Of a stretch of 64,000 nucleotides of DNA, positions 30,539-41,324 are shown piece after piece. Within the stretch, counting starts at the first letter, position 1. The number at the start of each line of letters is the position of its first letter. The notes under the pieces are model-generated. The model ran no database searches. It was not told where the DNA came from and worked only from the letters and a program-made list of their open reading frames with translations. A program made the position numbers and the translations under genes. The DNA lies in contig OX424563.1 of the NCBI GenBank assembly GCA_949152475.1, positions 22,665,001 through 22,729,000 of the forward strand, given 5' to 3'. Source of the stretch: Terebella lapidaria. Lineage: Eukaryota; Annelida; Polychaeta; Terebellida; Terebellidae.

Positions 30539-33117
30539 TCACTCCTTCTGGCCACGCTTACTGGCAGGAGGTGGTGGTGGTGCCGGTGACGCCTGCCGCA
30601 TCAGTTGTTGTTGCTCCTCTGGTGGCAGACGGGGCAAGATTGACACAATAGTGGCGAGCAGGTCGCCCGGGATAGTGGTACCCGAGTCACTTTGTGTCGC
30701 GGCCGTATCCGTTGAGGTCGAAACTGGGGCCGACTGTTCCAGGTGTGTCACCCGGGCACGTAACTGTTCATTTTCCTGCCGCAAATCCTCATTTTCGTCC
30801 TCGAGACGATGCAACTGCCGACGTAAGTGGTCGGTCTCTTCCTCGAGCCGATCAGGGAAGGTCGGGAGATGCCGTTCGTGAAGGACTCCCATCCCGAATC
30901 CCACAGAGAGGCCGTTATATTCAGCCTGCCGAATATGTTGGTCCATGGCTTCTAGATAGAAGCGCCGGATCTCCCGAAAATGTTGGTGCGCCATGTCGTC
31001 GGCGCGTGCCAAGTATAAAGTCGGAAGATGCTCGCTCTTCCGGGCCGGCAAGATCAACGGGTTAGCGTTGTGGGCCGCCTGGGCGATATGGGACTCCCAG
31101 TGCTCCTCGTGGACACGGGGAAGATTCGGAAGCTGGTTCGCTTCCCGACTCCTGAGTGGGTTGGCCAGATCCGGGTTCTGCCCTGGCAGGGCCTGTAGGC
31201 CGGGAATCATACGAGTGGACAACCGAGTCCCGTGTTGCTGCACGAACTGGATATCAGCCGAAAATTCTCCTGAGCCGTGAAACGGCAGCCGTTCATCTAA
31301 GTCTCTGTGGAGAGGTTCTAGAGACTCAGGCTCGTCGTACTGTAGTCGCGGCCGATCAGCAGCCGAATCCTTGGTGACGACCGTCTGAACGATCTCCATG
31401 CTGCCGTCCAGATATGGAGGTTCGTCCGTCTGGAGGACCGTTCGCCTGGACGGAAGGGGCGAATCCTCACGGTCGCTGACCGAGGCCGAAATCGATTCGT
31501 GGTGGGCTTCCTCCGCAGCCGGCTGTAGAGGTGGAGGAGAGTCCCGCGACTGGGCCGTAACTTCTTTCCGGTCGGTCTCCTGACCTGTCGGAGGCGTTGC
31601 CGGCAAAGGAGGGAATTCCTCCGGTGGGGGAACCAATCCTTCCCTCACGCGATAGTCTGTTACATTCGTCGCCGTAGGCCGCTCTACCAAAAGTTTCCGT
31701 GGGATAATATCCGAAGGCCGAGTCTGCACCTGAGCCGTCACAGGAGTGGACTGAGCCGATGGCTCCGAAACCACGGAGCTGGGAGGCTTGAGTGCGTCCG
31801 TTTGGTAGGCGACTGGCCGAGTAAAGAATATCGTGCTAGGCCGACGTACGGTCACCCAGCGATTCATCGCCATGATGTCGTTCACCATCCGAGCTAGGCG
31901 ATCCTCCTCCGCTCGGGTTGAAGGCCGAAGGTATTCAAGGCGTCGGAGCACTTGATGAATTTCCGGGGCCGAATTCGGGGGATACTGGTCGAACAGTGGA
32001 GGCGCCATGTGCCAAATCCCGAAAGTCAATACTCTGTTGACATCCCGTCGGAAGATTGGAATGTCGGCCGGAACACGTGGGGGCCGGTAATTTGGGCTGG
32101 GCTGCATGTCTACGCGGCAGCGTAGCGCGAACCGTTGCAGCATAGGGCCGGAAGCGTTGAGCTGTCCCTGCTCAAACAGCGGGAGAAGGCCGACGTGAGT
32201 CTGAGTCGCCTCACTCAGGTGCCGGATCATGTCCTCCGACGTAAGCGTGACGAAATTGTCTTTGGCCGGACAGACGAAAAATCGCAGGAGCGGAAAATGG
32301 TACGCCAGGACGTGGGCGTCCAAATCCGAGGCCGAACGGAACGGTCCACGTCGAGGTACCGTTGGCCATATCCTCCCTGCCTCTCCATCCTCCTCTCCGA
32401 TGCAGAAAGGACACAGATAACGGCCGTCTTCTCTCCTTAATGGTTCCAAGGTCGCCAAATTACCCTCCGTCAGCCGTGAGGGTGCGCCGAAATTATGTTC
32501 ATGGCCGTAACCATCATGCCGATTCCGAAGATGGAACGGAACGTCATTCCAATCAATCGGCCGAGCTCCGTACGGGGTGATTGGGGCCGGAACTAGAGCC
32601 ATGAGCTCCGATATCTGGCGACGATAAGCCGAAGCACGCGTCACAGGGCCGGAACTAGCGCGTCGTGAATTTCGCGCCGACGGGTGAAGATTTCTGCCGG
32701 ACGATGAACTTGCTGACGAGGCCGAAGACTGTGCCGGTGACGTGACGGCACGGGGCCGAACTACCGGCGTTGTTGAGGCCGAAGATACTGGGGCAGGTTC
32801 GATTGGTGTTATCGCCTGCCGAGCGGGAGCCGATTTTGCCGAGCTGGCGGCTTCCGCCGCGCGTTGAGCCTCCAAGGCTCGACGTACAATTTCTCCACCT
32901 TCCTCTAACTGCCGAAAACGATCCGGGTCGTCCTCTGAGGTCTAGGTTCGGGGCCGATAGCGGACATCTCATCGTCCGTCAACACGATGGGGTTGTCTTG
33001 CTCGTCTCCTCGTTCAACAAACTCGACCGTTAACTTAGTGCCGTCAAATTTGATAGATCGGGGCCGACTATCAGCGGAGCCGTCACTGTCTTTATCATTA
33101 CTCGGCTTATCCGCCAT
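30539..33117 (-). CDS. ORF3 of the Ty3/gypsy element: zinc-finger-like and leucine-zipper protein (frameshifted)
   Basis: It starts at an ATG in a strong GCCATGG context (33115-33117). About 60 codons run to a point near 32920 where a -1 shift is needed; the second frame then runs 778 codons from its track start at 32875 to the stop at 30539. In those 778 residues: a Ser/Ala/Pro-rich N-terminus, a paired Cys/His region (C155, C158, H188, H193; C202, H219, H227), a long Pro/Asp/Glu-rich middle, and a leucine zipper with leucines at 684, 691, 698, 705 and 712, then a poly-Pro basic tail. No signal peptide or membrane segment is visible, so it is not an envelope protein despite its env-like position. 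The frame break may be a mutation; no slippery heptamer was seen. Confidence 0.75.
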
Positions 33118-33139
33118 GGCGGAAGCCGCAAACAAATGT

Positions 33140-33890
33140 CACTTCACACAGCTAGGCCGACTGTAATTTTTATCCCAAATATCCGACAACTTCTCACAAA
33201 CTTTATCAGTTCACTGTCATTAAATGCCACGTAAATATTCGATAAATGTTCCGAATCAATACAAAGTTTTTCTCCGTATCTAATCGAGCTCCTGCTGCTT
33301 CAGAAGTTCAGGCGCAAATGACCTACTTGCCGTTAATTTCCACTGCCGTACACTGAGATACTTATCTGTATCCCAATTCCACGAATCGGGCCGGGGGGCG
33401 CTCTCTGCCGATATACAAAAACGTCTTTACGCTGTATCCCATTGTTCCAAGTGTATCTGCAACAAGGCGGGCCGTCGTCAGGGAAACGCTGGTACGATCT
33501 CTCTCTGACCAATCTGGGTCAGTCCATTACGACAGTAGGGGGATCCTCACACTGTCCATTTTTCCGAATGTCCGTCTGCCGTCCCCTGGATTACACATTC
33601 CTATACATTGTCTATTTGTGCTAATCGACTGTTCAAATTACTGGGCTCTTTTTGCCCGACGACTCACTATTGTCTTTATCAGGGGAGATTTCATGTGGGT
33701 GCTGTAAACAGCTCAAATGTTTATCTGCGCTCGTGCGAACCTTGTGAACTGATTCTTTGATCGTTCCTTTTCTCTCAGAGTTAGCGCACAATAAACCAAC
33801 GGCCGAATTGCTGTTTCACAGACGACACACAGTTATTAAAGGCTGAGACATTAATGTCAATCACTCACAGGGGCGGACTTCGTTCCATTC
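33140..33890. other. Element spacer between ORF3 and the LINE insertion
   Basis: Non-coding part of the LTR element upstream of ORF3 in element orientation. No recognisable motif; it may hold the leader or splice site for ORF3 expression. Confidence 0.4.
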
Positions 33891-34906
33891 ATTTCCCGGA
33901 ACCCGGAGACCCTGTTCAGGAGTGTTCAGGATATGAATAACTGTCTTGCTGAAGTGCGCCACTGGATGCTCCAAAATAAGCTCCAGCTCAATGATGCAAA
34001 AACTGAGTGCATTGTGTTTGTCCCAAAGCGATCCTCCTTCACGCTTCCTCACGCCGTCCATGTAGGTGACAATGTGATTACACCTGTAACCTCGGTTCGT
34101 AACCTTGGGGCCATCCTGGACAGCCGACTATCGATGGACAGACAGGCGTCGCAGGTCACACGTAATGCGTATCATCACTTGCGACGCATTGGGAAGATCC
34201 GTTGTCACCTGGACAAGTCGACCTGTGAAAAGGTTGTTCGGTCAACAGTTACAACCAGACTGGACTACCATAATGGTCTACTAACTGGGACCAGTGACAC
34301 CTCCCTACAACGACTTCAGGTCGTACAGAACAATGCAGCTCGACTGATAACTGGCAATAAACGACGGGATCATATTAGTCCCATCCTATGTGATCTGCAT
34401 TGGATCCCAGTCCGTCAACGAGTCAACTTCAAGGTCCTCACGCATGTTCAAAATTCAATTCATAATACGTCAACGCCAAGTTACCTTGCCAGTATGTTCC
34501 AGGTGTACCGCCCCGGCAGGGAACTTCGATCCTCCAGTGACCACTGGAAACTCTGCAGGGCCAGGACTTCTCGAAGATGCGGTGCAACATCCTTCCCTGT
34601 CCTAGGGGTCGAACTCTGGAACTCTCTTCCATCTAATCTCAGGAAACCTATGTCCTCATCCACTTTTAAAAGACATCTTAAAACTCATATTTTTAAAATC
34701 AGTTACAGTGTCTAGTCATGTCACATGTTCATAGCATACCGCATTTTTTAGTATTCTGGTTTATTTTATCTTGTATTCCTTTTTATCATCCATGTACCAT
34801 GTGTCTTGTTATCATTGCTGTTCAAGTACGTTGTACTGCGCATAGAAACGTCATGTATAATTTGCGCATTATAAGTGAATAAATTATTATTATTATTATT
34901 ATTATT
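33890..34906 (+). pseudogene. 5'-truncated CR1-like LINE inserted antisense in the LTR element
   Basis: A 260-codon frame (33933-34715) is the C-terminal part of a non-LTR reverse transcriptase: WMLQNKLQLNDAKTEC, NLGAILDSRLSMDRQ, NAARLITGNKRRDHISPIL, DLHWIPVRQRVNFK and the tail ELWNSLPSNLRK...FKRHLKTHIF. These are the thumb and connection motifs after the palm. The palm, with its catalytic aspartates, and the endonuclease are absent. The 3' UTR ends in GTGAATAAATTATTATTATT, an ATT microsatellite tail at 34876-34907. The frame is intact for its length, so insertion is fairly recent. The 5' border is approximate and no target duplication was found. Confidence 0.85.
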
Positions 34907-35511
34907 TCAGCCAGTTCACAAGACAACGGGGCCGCTAATATTGTCGGGGTCGAAATTGCAATGATCAGGGTCGGTCACACCGTGGCGCTTTGAATATTGT
35001 TGGGTGATGAATTTGATGACAGGCCGCATCTTGGTATGATAGCTATTTAGTGACTGGTTCCCGTACCACTGGGCCGTTCCTCCGAATACTACATGGAGTG
35101 GGTAGAGGCTCGGTCGACGCATACCCCGGAACGAATCACACTACCACCTCTTCGACAACTAAGTGGCCTTACTCACGGCGTGACATGAATTATTATCCTC
35201 TTCGGCTGACACATGGATAGAATCTGACATGATAATCTTAGTTAGTGCGTAACACACGCGGAACAATAGCATACGTTATACGGGGTCGAAACACATATCA
35301 TAATGCAATCAATTTTTCACCAGCATCGTAATTATGAAATCATATCAAGTGTATATATATCGAATTCGCCTCACTGACATCTTGTACATATTAAATGCAT
35401 ATATATTGTTATTGTAATATATTATATTATTATGGGAAAGACATGATATCATAGTCCATTAGACATGCATAATTCATCATCAATGGCATCAATCAGATAA
35501 CAAGGCCGGGG
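34907..35511 (-). other. Element spacer after pol; small ORF of unknown worth
   Basis: In element orientation this follows the integrase stop. A 68-codon ATG frame (34916-35122) starts MRRPSLYPLHVVFGG and ends next to the LINE tail. It has no recognisable domain. The rest is AT-rich. Confidence 0.4.
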
Positions 35512-37263
35512 TTATCTGTAGCGGGCCGGTCTGCGTGCATTGCGTTTGGGTCGACTTGGTCGTGCAGGCGGGGGCGTAGCCTCGCTTGTCTCGGGGTCGG
35601 ATGATATCACAGGCTTTTGCCTGCGTGTCTTGCGTGCCGGTTTTGGTGTGTCGGAACTTGATCCGCGTGATCTTTTCCGTTGCCGATGACGACTTGAGCC
35701 GGATGAAGTGGGAGATCGCGATTTACGATCTTGGGCCGCTGACGAGTCAGACTCAGCTGTTTGGTCTGTATCTGTATGCCGATCTTGCACTGTGACCTCC
35801 CAGGGGTAGTAGAACTCCTTGAGGAGTCCCAGGGGGTCGGCCGATTGCTCTGAGCCGGATTTGCTTGACGACGTCGAAGGTCGTACAGGGTCGGAATAGA
35901 TGTGAGCCGCTTGGTTGTCACCTTCGTACGGCTTGAGTACGTCCAGATGAACAACACGAGTGTTCCGAGGGTTGGAAACCAAAGCGATTCGGTAATCTAC
36001 CTCAGTCACACGGTCGACGATCCTCCAGGGACCAGTCCAAGGCCGAGCGAACTTATTATTCTGCGTGAGAGGCAGATAATAATATCGGACCAGTTCTCCT
36101 GGTTGGAACTGTGGTCGAGGCTTGGCGTGGGCGTCATAACCCATCTTCTGCCGAATTGCCGCTTTCTCAAGATGGTCCTGAGCGAAACCGTGGGCCGTCC
36201 TGATCGCTTGCCGTAAATACTCCACATACTCCGGACCACACGGAGGTAGAGGTTCGGGGTCGTAAGTCGGGAACATGAGGTCGACTGGCAAGTTACACTC
36301 GTGTCCATACACCATCAGATGCGGGGTGCATCCCGTGGACGAGTGTACTGAGGTTCGATAGGCCATTAACACATATGGCAGGTGCACGTCCCAGTCGTTC
36401 GCACGATCGCTGACGAATGCACTCAGCATGTTGAGCAATGTCCTGTTGAATCGCTCAACCTGGCCGTCGCTCTGAGGTCGATATGGGGCCGTGCGGATCT
36501 TCTTAGCGCCCAGAAGACGCACGACATGCCGAAATAGAGCCGACTCGAACTCGGTGCCCTGGTCGCTATGGATTGCCTTGGGGACGCCATGATAAACTAT
36601 CCATCTGTTTACCAGGATGTCGGCAACATTTTTGGCGGTATGTCGCCGCAGCGGGAAGGCGTCCGTATATTTCGTGAAATAGTCCGACACAACAAGGATA
36701 TACCGATGGCCTCTTCCCGTGACTTTGTGGGTGTCGAGAATGTCCATCGCGATCCGGTCGAAAGGCGCTCCTGTCGGCAATTGTGTCAGAGGCGATCGTT
36801 TTGGGGCCGGTTTTCCCTTGCGGGTGACACATTGCGAGCAGCGGGCACACCAGCGGGCGACATCCAGTGCCAGGCCGGGCCAGTAGAATCGGCGCCTGAC
36901 TCTCTCGATGGTTCGCTGAATGCCGAGATGTCCGACAATCTGCAGGTCGTGAAGTTGGTGCAAAACCTGCGTTCTGAGTGCTACGGGGAGCACGGTTTGC
37001 ACCACAGGCCGTCCAGCGGGGTCGGGTTTTACGTGCCGAACTAGTACCCCGTCTTGTAGCGCCAGGAGGCTCCATCTGGAAACAAGTGTTTTTACCTCCT
37101 CCCCATGGCGCGCTACCTCCTTAGAGTCTGGTTTAGTGCCGATCAACATCCACTGTCGCACTTTTCCGACGCTCGGGTCGGCTTGCTGTGCCGCGACAAT
37201 GTCCTGAGCCGAATAGTCCGAAAGCCACTTTTGCCCGTCAAGTGTGGCGTCCAAAGCACGGAC
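35512..37263 (-). CDS. Pol 3' part: integrase
   Basis: In-frame continuation of pol after a TGA at 37264-37266. Numbering from the TTG at 37254: the zinc-binding N-terminal domain has H102/H109 and C139/C142; the catalytic core has D171 (MDILD), D231 (HSDQGTEF) and E267 (QVERFNR), the last two 35 residues apart as in active D,D-35-E integrases. A GPY/F-like segment (WTGPWRIVDRV) follows, then a long Ser/Arg/Lys-rich tail with nuclear-localisation-like clusters. No chromodomain is apparent. It would insert the cDNA into host chromosomes; here it can be made only by read-through of the TGA. Confidence 0.92.
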   Translation of the reverse strand, partial: VRALDATLDGQKWLSDYSAQDIVAAQQADPSVGKVRQWMLIGTKPDSKEVARHGEEVKTLVSRWSLLALQDGVLVRHVKPDPAGRPVVQTVLPVALRTQVLHQLHDLQIVGHLGIQRTIERVRRRFYWPGLALDVARWCARCSQCVTRKGKPAPKRSPLTQLPTGAPFDRIAMDILDTHKVTGRGHRYILVVSDYFTKYTDAFPLRRHTAKNVADILVNRWIVYHGVPKAIHSDQGTEFESALFRHVVRLLGAKKIRTAPYRPQSDGQVERFNRTLLNMLSAFVSDRANDWDVHLPYVLMAYRTSVHSSTGCTPHLMVYGHECNLPVDLMFPTYDPEPLPPCGPEYVEYLRQAIRTAHGFAQDHLEKAAIRQKMGYDAHAKPRPQFQPGELVRYYYLPLTQNNKFARPWTGPWRIVDRVTEVDYRIALVSNPRNTRVVHLDVLKPYEGDNQAAHIYSDPVRPSTSSSKSGSEQSADPLGLLKEFYYPWEVTVQDRHTDTDQTAESDSSAAQDRKSRSPTSSGSSRHRQRKRSRGSSSDTPKPARKTRRQKPVISSDPETSEATPPPARPSRPKRNARRPARYR

Positions 37264-40041
37264 TCAAACAACTTGGCGTGCCGAAACTAGTTGGGGCAAG
37301 ACCGGTGATGTTATGGAATCACTGTCCAGGAGGTCTGCCCTTGTCTTAGCCGAAACAACAGTGATCCGACGAACTGGAAGTTCTCCGGAACTTGTCTCTG
37401 GGTCGGTCGGAGGTGTGACGAGTCGTCCGGGACAGTCTTGGTGTTTGCAACTGTGACACCGTGACAAGCCGTCTGCGTTGCCGTGAAGTTTGCCGGGCCG
37501 ATGCTCTATCTTGAAGTCGTATTGCTGCAACTTAGCGAGCCACCTGGCGAGCATGCCGTCCGCGTCGCTGTAGTTCTTGAGCCACCTCAAGGAGCTGTGG
37601 TCGGTCCGGAGGAGGAACTTCCTACCCCAAAGATAATGCCGATAATGTTGAACCATTTCTACCACTGCCAGCAGTTCTCGGTACGTGGTACAATAGTTCC
37701 GTTGGGTCCGGGATAGGGTTTTGCTGGCAAACCCGATGGGGATTTCTTTCCCGTTGACCCTCTGTGAGAGTGCGCCTCCCACAGCGTAGCCGCTAGCGTC
37801 CGTGTCGAGGATGAAGTAATCATCCGGACTCTGGGTCGGATGCGCGAGCTTAGGCGCCTGGATGAGAGCGTCGCGGAGCCGCCGAAAAGCGCGTCGCTGA
37901 GCCGGTCCCCAAGTGAAATGACATTCACCTCGGGTGAGTGCTACGAGAGGTTCGGCGATCTCAGCATAGTCCTTGATGAATCGCCTGTGGTAATTGGCGA
38001 AACCAAGGAAAGATCTGACATCGGAGATCTCGCACGGGGTCGGCCATTCTCTGATGGCTTTGACCTTGTTGGGGTCGACACGAATTCCTTGGCCGCTCAC
38101 TATAAACCCCAAGTACAAAATTTCCCTCTGGAACAGTTCACACTTCTTGGGTTGAAGCTTCAGGCCTGCCGATCTAATCCGATCCAGGACCGCCTCCAGG
38201 TTTGCGAGTGCCTGATCGAATGTTCTGCCGTAAGCGATGACGTCATCCAGGTAACACATACACCGTGTCCACAAGTATCCACGGTGTATGGTTTCCATCA
38301 GCCGTTCAAATGTTGCCGGTGCATTGCTGAGGCCGAATGGCATAACCTTAAACTGGTATAGTCCTTTCCTTGTCGCAAAGGCAGTTTTCGGTCTGTCTGT
38401 AGGGTCGACTTCGACTTGCCAGTAGCCGGAAGCCAAGTCCAAGGCCGAAAAGTATGTAGCGCCCGCCAGGGCGTCATGAGTGTCCTGAATGTTGGGCAAC
38501 GGATATGAATCCTTGCGGGTGACGTCATTCAGGAGCCGATAATCGACGCAGAACCTTACTTGGCCGTTCTTTTTACGCACGAGCACCACCTGTGCGCTCC
38601 AGGGCGAATCTGACGGCTCAATGCACCCCAAGCGAAGCATCTTGTCGACCTCCTCGTCTATGATGCTCTGTTGCGCCTGAGGGACGCGTCGTTGACGTTG
38701 CCGAATCGGGGCCGAATTGCCGGTGTCGATCTTGTGTTGGACGACTTGGGTCCGTCCCAACTGTCCGTCCGGGTGCATGAAGGTGTCCTGATATTGATGG
38801 ATCAGGTTAGCGCAACGCCGGTGTTGTTCTGGCGCTAGTCCGGCGCGATCCACCATCTCTTGTAGATGTGGCGGCAGGTCGCGGTAGTGACTGGCGTCGG
38901 CTGTGGACAGGTCGGGCTCCTCTCCGGGTCTTGGTAGAGCTCCGACAACACTCTCGATCGGACTGGCTATGGTGACAGGGTCGGATCGAGTAAGTGTGAT
39001 ACCGGTATCTGCCGTGTTGACTACAGACACCTTTACACATTGTCGGTCCAAGGTCGTTAATGTTCTTCCCATGATGAGGTCAGTGTCCTCGGGAAAAGCC
39101 GTCAGTAGTTGAATCATCCGTGGATGCTGCCGAACTCGAACTCTGGAGGTCGGGATTAGCTCTACGATCGCCTCGCTACGTGCGGGGACGGTGACGGCTC
39201 GGCGCACTGCCATTCTAACAACATTGGCTTCAATGTCCTTGTGCGCAAACAGGATTTCTTTGTGTACCTGTATTGTTCCTGCGCCGTAATTCACTACAGC
39301 GTGAGCTTGCCGGAAAAAGTTCATGCCGAGTATCATGGCGTCGTGGATGTCAGCTACACAAAATGTCACAATCATGTGGTTGGTCCCGACCTGAATTGGG
39401 AGGTCGATCAGTCCATCGATTGGGCTTGACTGTCCGTTGACGTCACGAATCGTGGCCGAAGTAGGCTGTAGCTGTCGTTGATCGGCGGGGACGTGTCGGA
39501 GCTGATCGCGTCGGAGCAAAGAGATTTGCGCTCCGGAGTCGAGTACAGCTTGTATTGTCTTATCCCCGACGCGTACCGATAACTTCCAGCACTCATGTGC
39601 CGCTCTCGAATTGTCTATGACGGCCGGAATTGCGGGGTCGTCCGGCGGTGGCTTGAAGAGTGTGTGCAGTGGCGGTAATCTGGATTCCGGTCCAAATGGG
39701 AACGCGTAGAACCCTCCGTCATCGGAGATCCACTCCACCTCAGACATACTATCTGTTCCGGTGCCGTTGGCAGTCGGGGGCGACACCCCTTCAGGACGAC
39801 GATTTTCCCGTGGAGGCCGTTGTGGAAGTGGCACGGACACCCCTTCATGAGGGCGAGCCGGCTTTGGAGTCGGAGTTCGACACTTGGTACACACCCCTTC
39901 AAGGAGCTGAGGTGTGGGCTGGGCCGGCTGTGGGGTCGTAACTGTTGGTACTGTTGGTTTGGTAGTTACGACGACCGCAGGTGTGGAGCATGTAACATTG
40001 TTCTGTTGCCCGGAAGGTCCTTGCTCCGCAGCACCTTCCAC
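37264..40041 (-). CDS. Pol 5' part: protease, reverse transcriptase, RNase H
   Basis: About 925 codons in the -1 frame relative to gag; the frame is open upstream of the GTG at 40041, so translation is expected by frameshifting. Domains by residue: Pro/Thr-rich linker 1-140; aspartic protease with DSGA at 168-171; RT about 440-640 with FCVDYR, MPFGLSNAPATF and the catalytic YLDD at 597-600; RNase H from LDTDASGYA (745) through RTDHSSLRWL (813-822) to the HGNADGLSR box near 853. It ends at a TGA in the same frame as integrase, so the stop is most simply a nonsense mutation; a CGA-to-TGA change would explain it. The first part (to 38155) is duplicated at 41325-43394. Confidence 0.93.
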   Translation of the reverse strand: MEGAAEQGPSGQQNNVTCSTPAVVVTTKPTVPTVTTPQPAQPTPQLLEGVCTKCRTPTPKPARPHEGVSVPLPQRPPRENRRPEGVSPPTANGTGTDSMSEVEWISDDGGFYAFPFGPESRLPPLHTLFKPPPDDPAIPAVIDNSRAAHECWKLSVRVGDKTIQAVLDSGAQISLLRRDQLRHVPADQRQLQPTSATIRDVNGQSSPIDGLIDLPIQVGTNHMIVTFCVADIHDAMILGMNFFRQAHAVVNYGAGTIQVHKEILFAHKDIEANVVRMAVRRAVTVPARSEAIVELIPTSRVRVRQHPRMIQLLTAFPEDTDLIMGRTLTTLDRQCVKVSVVNTADTGITLTRSDPVTIASPIESVVGALPRPGEEPDLSTADASHYRDLPPHLQEMVDRAGLAPEQHRRCANLIHQYQDTFMHPDGQLGRTQVVQHKIDTGNSAPIRQRQRRVPQAQQSIIDEEVDKMLRLGCIEPSDSPWSAQVVLVRKKNGQVRFCVDYRLLNDVTRKDSYPLPNIQDTHDALAGATYFSALDLASGYWQVEVDPTDRPKTAFATRKGLYQFKVMPFGLSNAPATFERLMETIHRGYLWTRCMCYLDDVIAYGRTFDQALANLEAVLDRIRSAGLKLQPKKCELFQREILYLGFIVSGQGIRVDPNKVKAIREWPTPCEISDVRSFLGFANYHRRFIKDYAEIAEPLVALTRGECHFTWGPAQRRAFRRLRDALIQAPKLAHPTQSPDDYFILDTDASGYAVGGALSQRVNGKEIPIGFASKTLSRTQRNYCTTYRELLAVVEMVQHYRHYLWGRKFLLRTDHSSLRWLKNYSDADGMLARWLAKLQQYDFKIEHRPGKLHGNADGLSRCHSCKHQDCPGRLVTPPTDPETSSGELPVRRITVVSAKTRADLLDSDSITSPVLPQLVSARQVV

Positions 40042-40053
40042 TACTGGTTTAAC
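40012..40053 (-). promoter_or_regulatory. Gag-pol -1 ribosomal frameshift signal
   Basis: In element orientation the gag frame ends G TTA AAC CAG TAG. GTTAAAC (40047-40053) fits the X XXY YYZ slippery layout only in its last part, but GUUAAAC is the slippery heptamer used by arteriviruses. Seven nucleotides later a perfect 7-bp stem begins (GGAAGGT at 40033-40039 with ACCTTCC at 40012-40018), stacked with an inner GCT/AGC stem. A -1 slip leads straight into the pol frame. The duplicated copy (43182-43223) keeps the stem but has GTTAAAT. Confidence 0.8.
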
Positions 40054-41249
40054 GACTGAGCCGTTGGCTCTGTCGGGGCCGACTTTGTTTGGTTGCCGAT
40101 TTGGTTAGGTACTGACAATACTTGATCTGTCCTTCGGTCAGTACCAGCACCTTTAGGTCGAAAAGTTAGTGGCTTCATGCCATTGCGCACTAAGACGTCT
40201 TTAAGTCGGAAACACCGCATCCAGCGATGGCCGGGCTTCTTGCAGAAGAAGCATACGGCTGGTCGTCCGGGCTGTGGAGGCCGATCACCTTTAGTCGGGG
40301 CCGTAGTTCGTAGGACGGAATAGATAGCTGTCTCTTCACAGAGTCCATTCTCGTCGCTAAGGACGCTCTGGAAAGCTTCCGCCACCCATTCGCGTGAACA
40401 GGCTGGCACAGAATGTTCTTCACATCCTTGAAGGCCGGTCGTGTCACTGTCGGCAGGGTCGTAATAAGCCGCAACCTGTTCAGGGGTCGGCGTTCCTCCC
40501 TGATTGATCTGTCCCATAGCACAAGACAGTTCTTGGTCGACACAATCATCATCCGGGTATCCGCTCACGGAGATGTCGGCACGTCGTGTGCCCCTCTGAC
40601 GATCTCTGTTGGTCCGTTGCTGACGACTTTCAGCTTTGAGGACGGCCGTCAGCGCTTCACCGTAACTATGGAAAGTGAACACGCACAGTTTGTCGGCAAT
40701 GTGGTCGGGTTGGCCGTTGACGAACTGGGAGATTACTGTTCGTTGCCGGGACTCTGGCGTGACATCGTCAAACACTTGCTCAGCCAGAGCTTGAAGCCGC
40801 TCTAAGTAATGTTCCGCATTCTCCTTCCGTTCTCGTTTTAGAAACGGAAAATCGTCCCGTTTGGACTGCCGACGAGGTGCGGGTTCCCAGCCCTCCAAGA
40901 GCTGACAACGAAACTCCTCCCAGGGAGTCTCGACCGGAATGTTCAGAGCTAACGCTTCGGCGCGGCCGCGCAGCGTACTCCGGAAGGTCGTTGTTTTATT
41001 GAGGTCGGAATATGTGAAGGCCGCAGTGAATTGCTCGAAGCTCCGTATGTACTGTGTGAGATTGCCCTCCTTGAAGGTCGCACGCCATTGAGCCGTTTTA
41101 GCCATTGCTAACGGTTGGGGCTCAGACGTGAGTCTCTGGGGCGTGGGCGTGTCGACGCTCACCACAGTCGGCGTTGTTGTGACGGGAGCCGTCGTTGGCG
41201 TGACAGCCGGAGCAGTTGAAGTCGTAACAATCGGAGCTGCCGAGGTCGT
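40041..41249 (-). pseudogene. Gag C-terminal part: capsid and zinc knuckle
   Basis: Read from 41249 leftward, the gag frame includes a Thr/Pro/Ala-rich linker, MAKTAQWRATFKEGNLTQYI, the capsid-like QFTAAFTYSDLNKTTTFRST and WEEFRCQLLEGWEP region, an AEHYLERLQALAEQ helix, and one zinc knuckle CFFCKKPGHRWMRC (CX2CX4HX4C). It ends TAG at 40041. Its N-terminal half has been replaced: upstream lies a 66-bp piece of gag (41260-41325) and then the duplicated pol block, so it has no start of its own and is read through from the chimeric frame opening at 43211. Confidence 0.85.
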
Positions 41250-41324
41250 CACCTCTGCCGAGGTGCGAGCGGGTCTTCGTCGAGGAACTCCTGTATCAGG
41301 TCGACGGGCGGCGAAGACGATCTC

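Noticed and set aside
32880..32945. A second programmed -1 frameshift in ORF3
   Set aside because: The overlap of the two frames is only about 35 nt and contains no slippery heptamer in register; a one-base indel is the simpler reading.
30539..33117. ORF3 as a retroviral envelope gene
   Set aside because: No signal peptide, no transmembrane helix, no furin-like site; Cys/His clusters and a leucine zipper instead.
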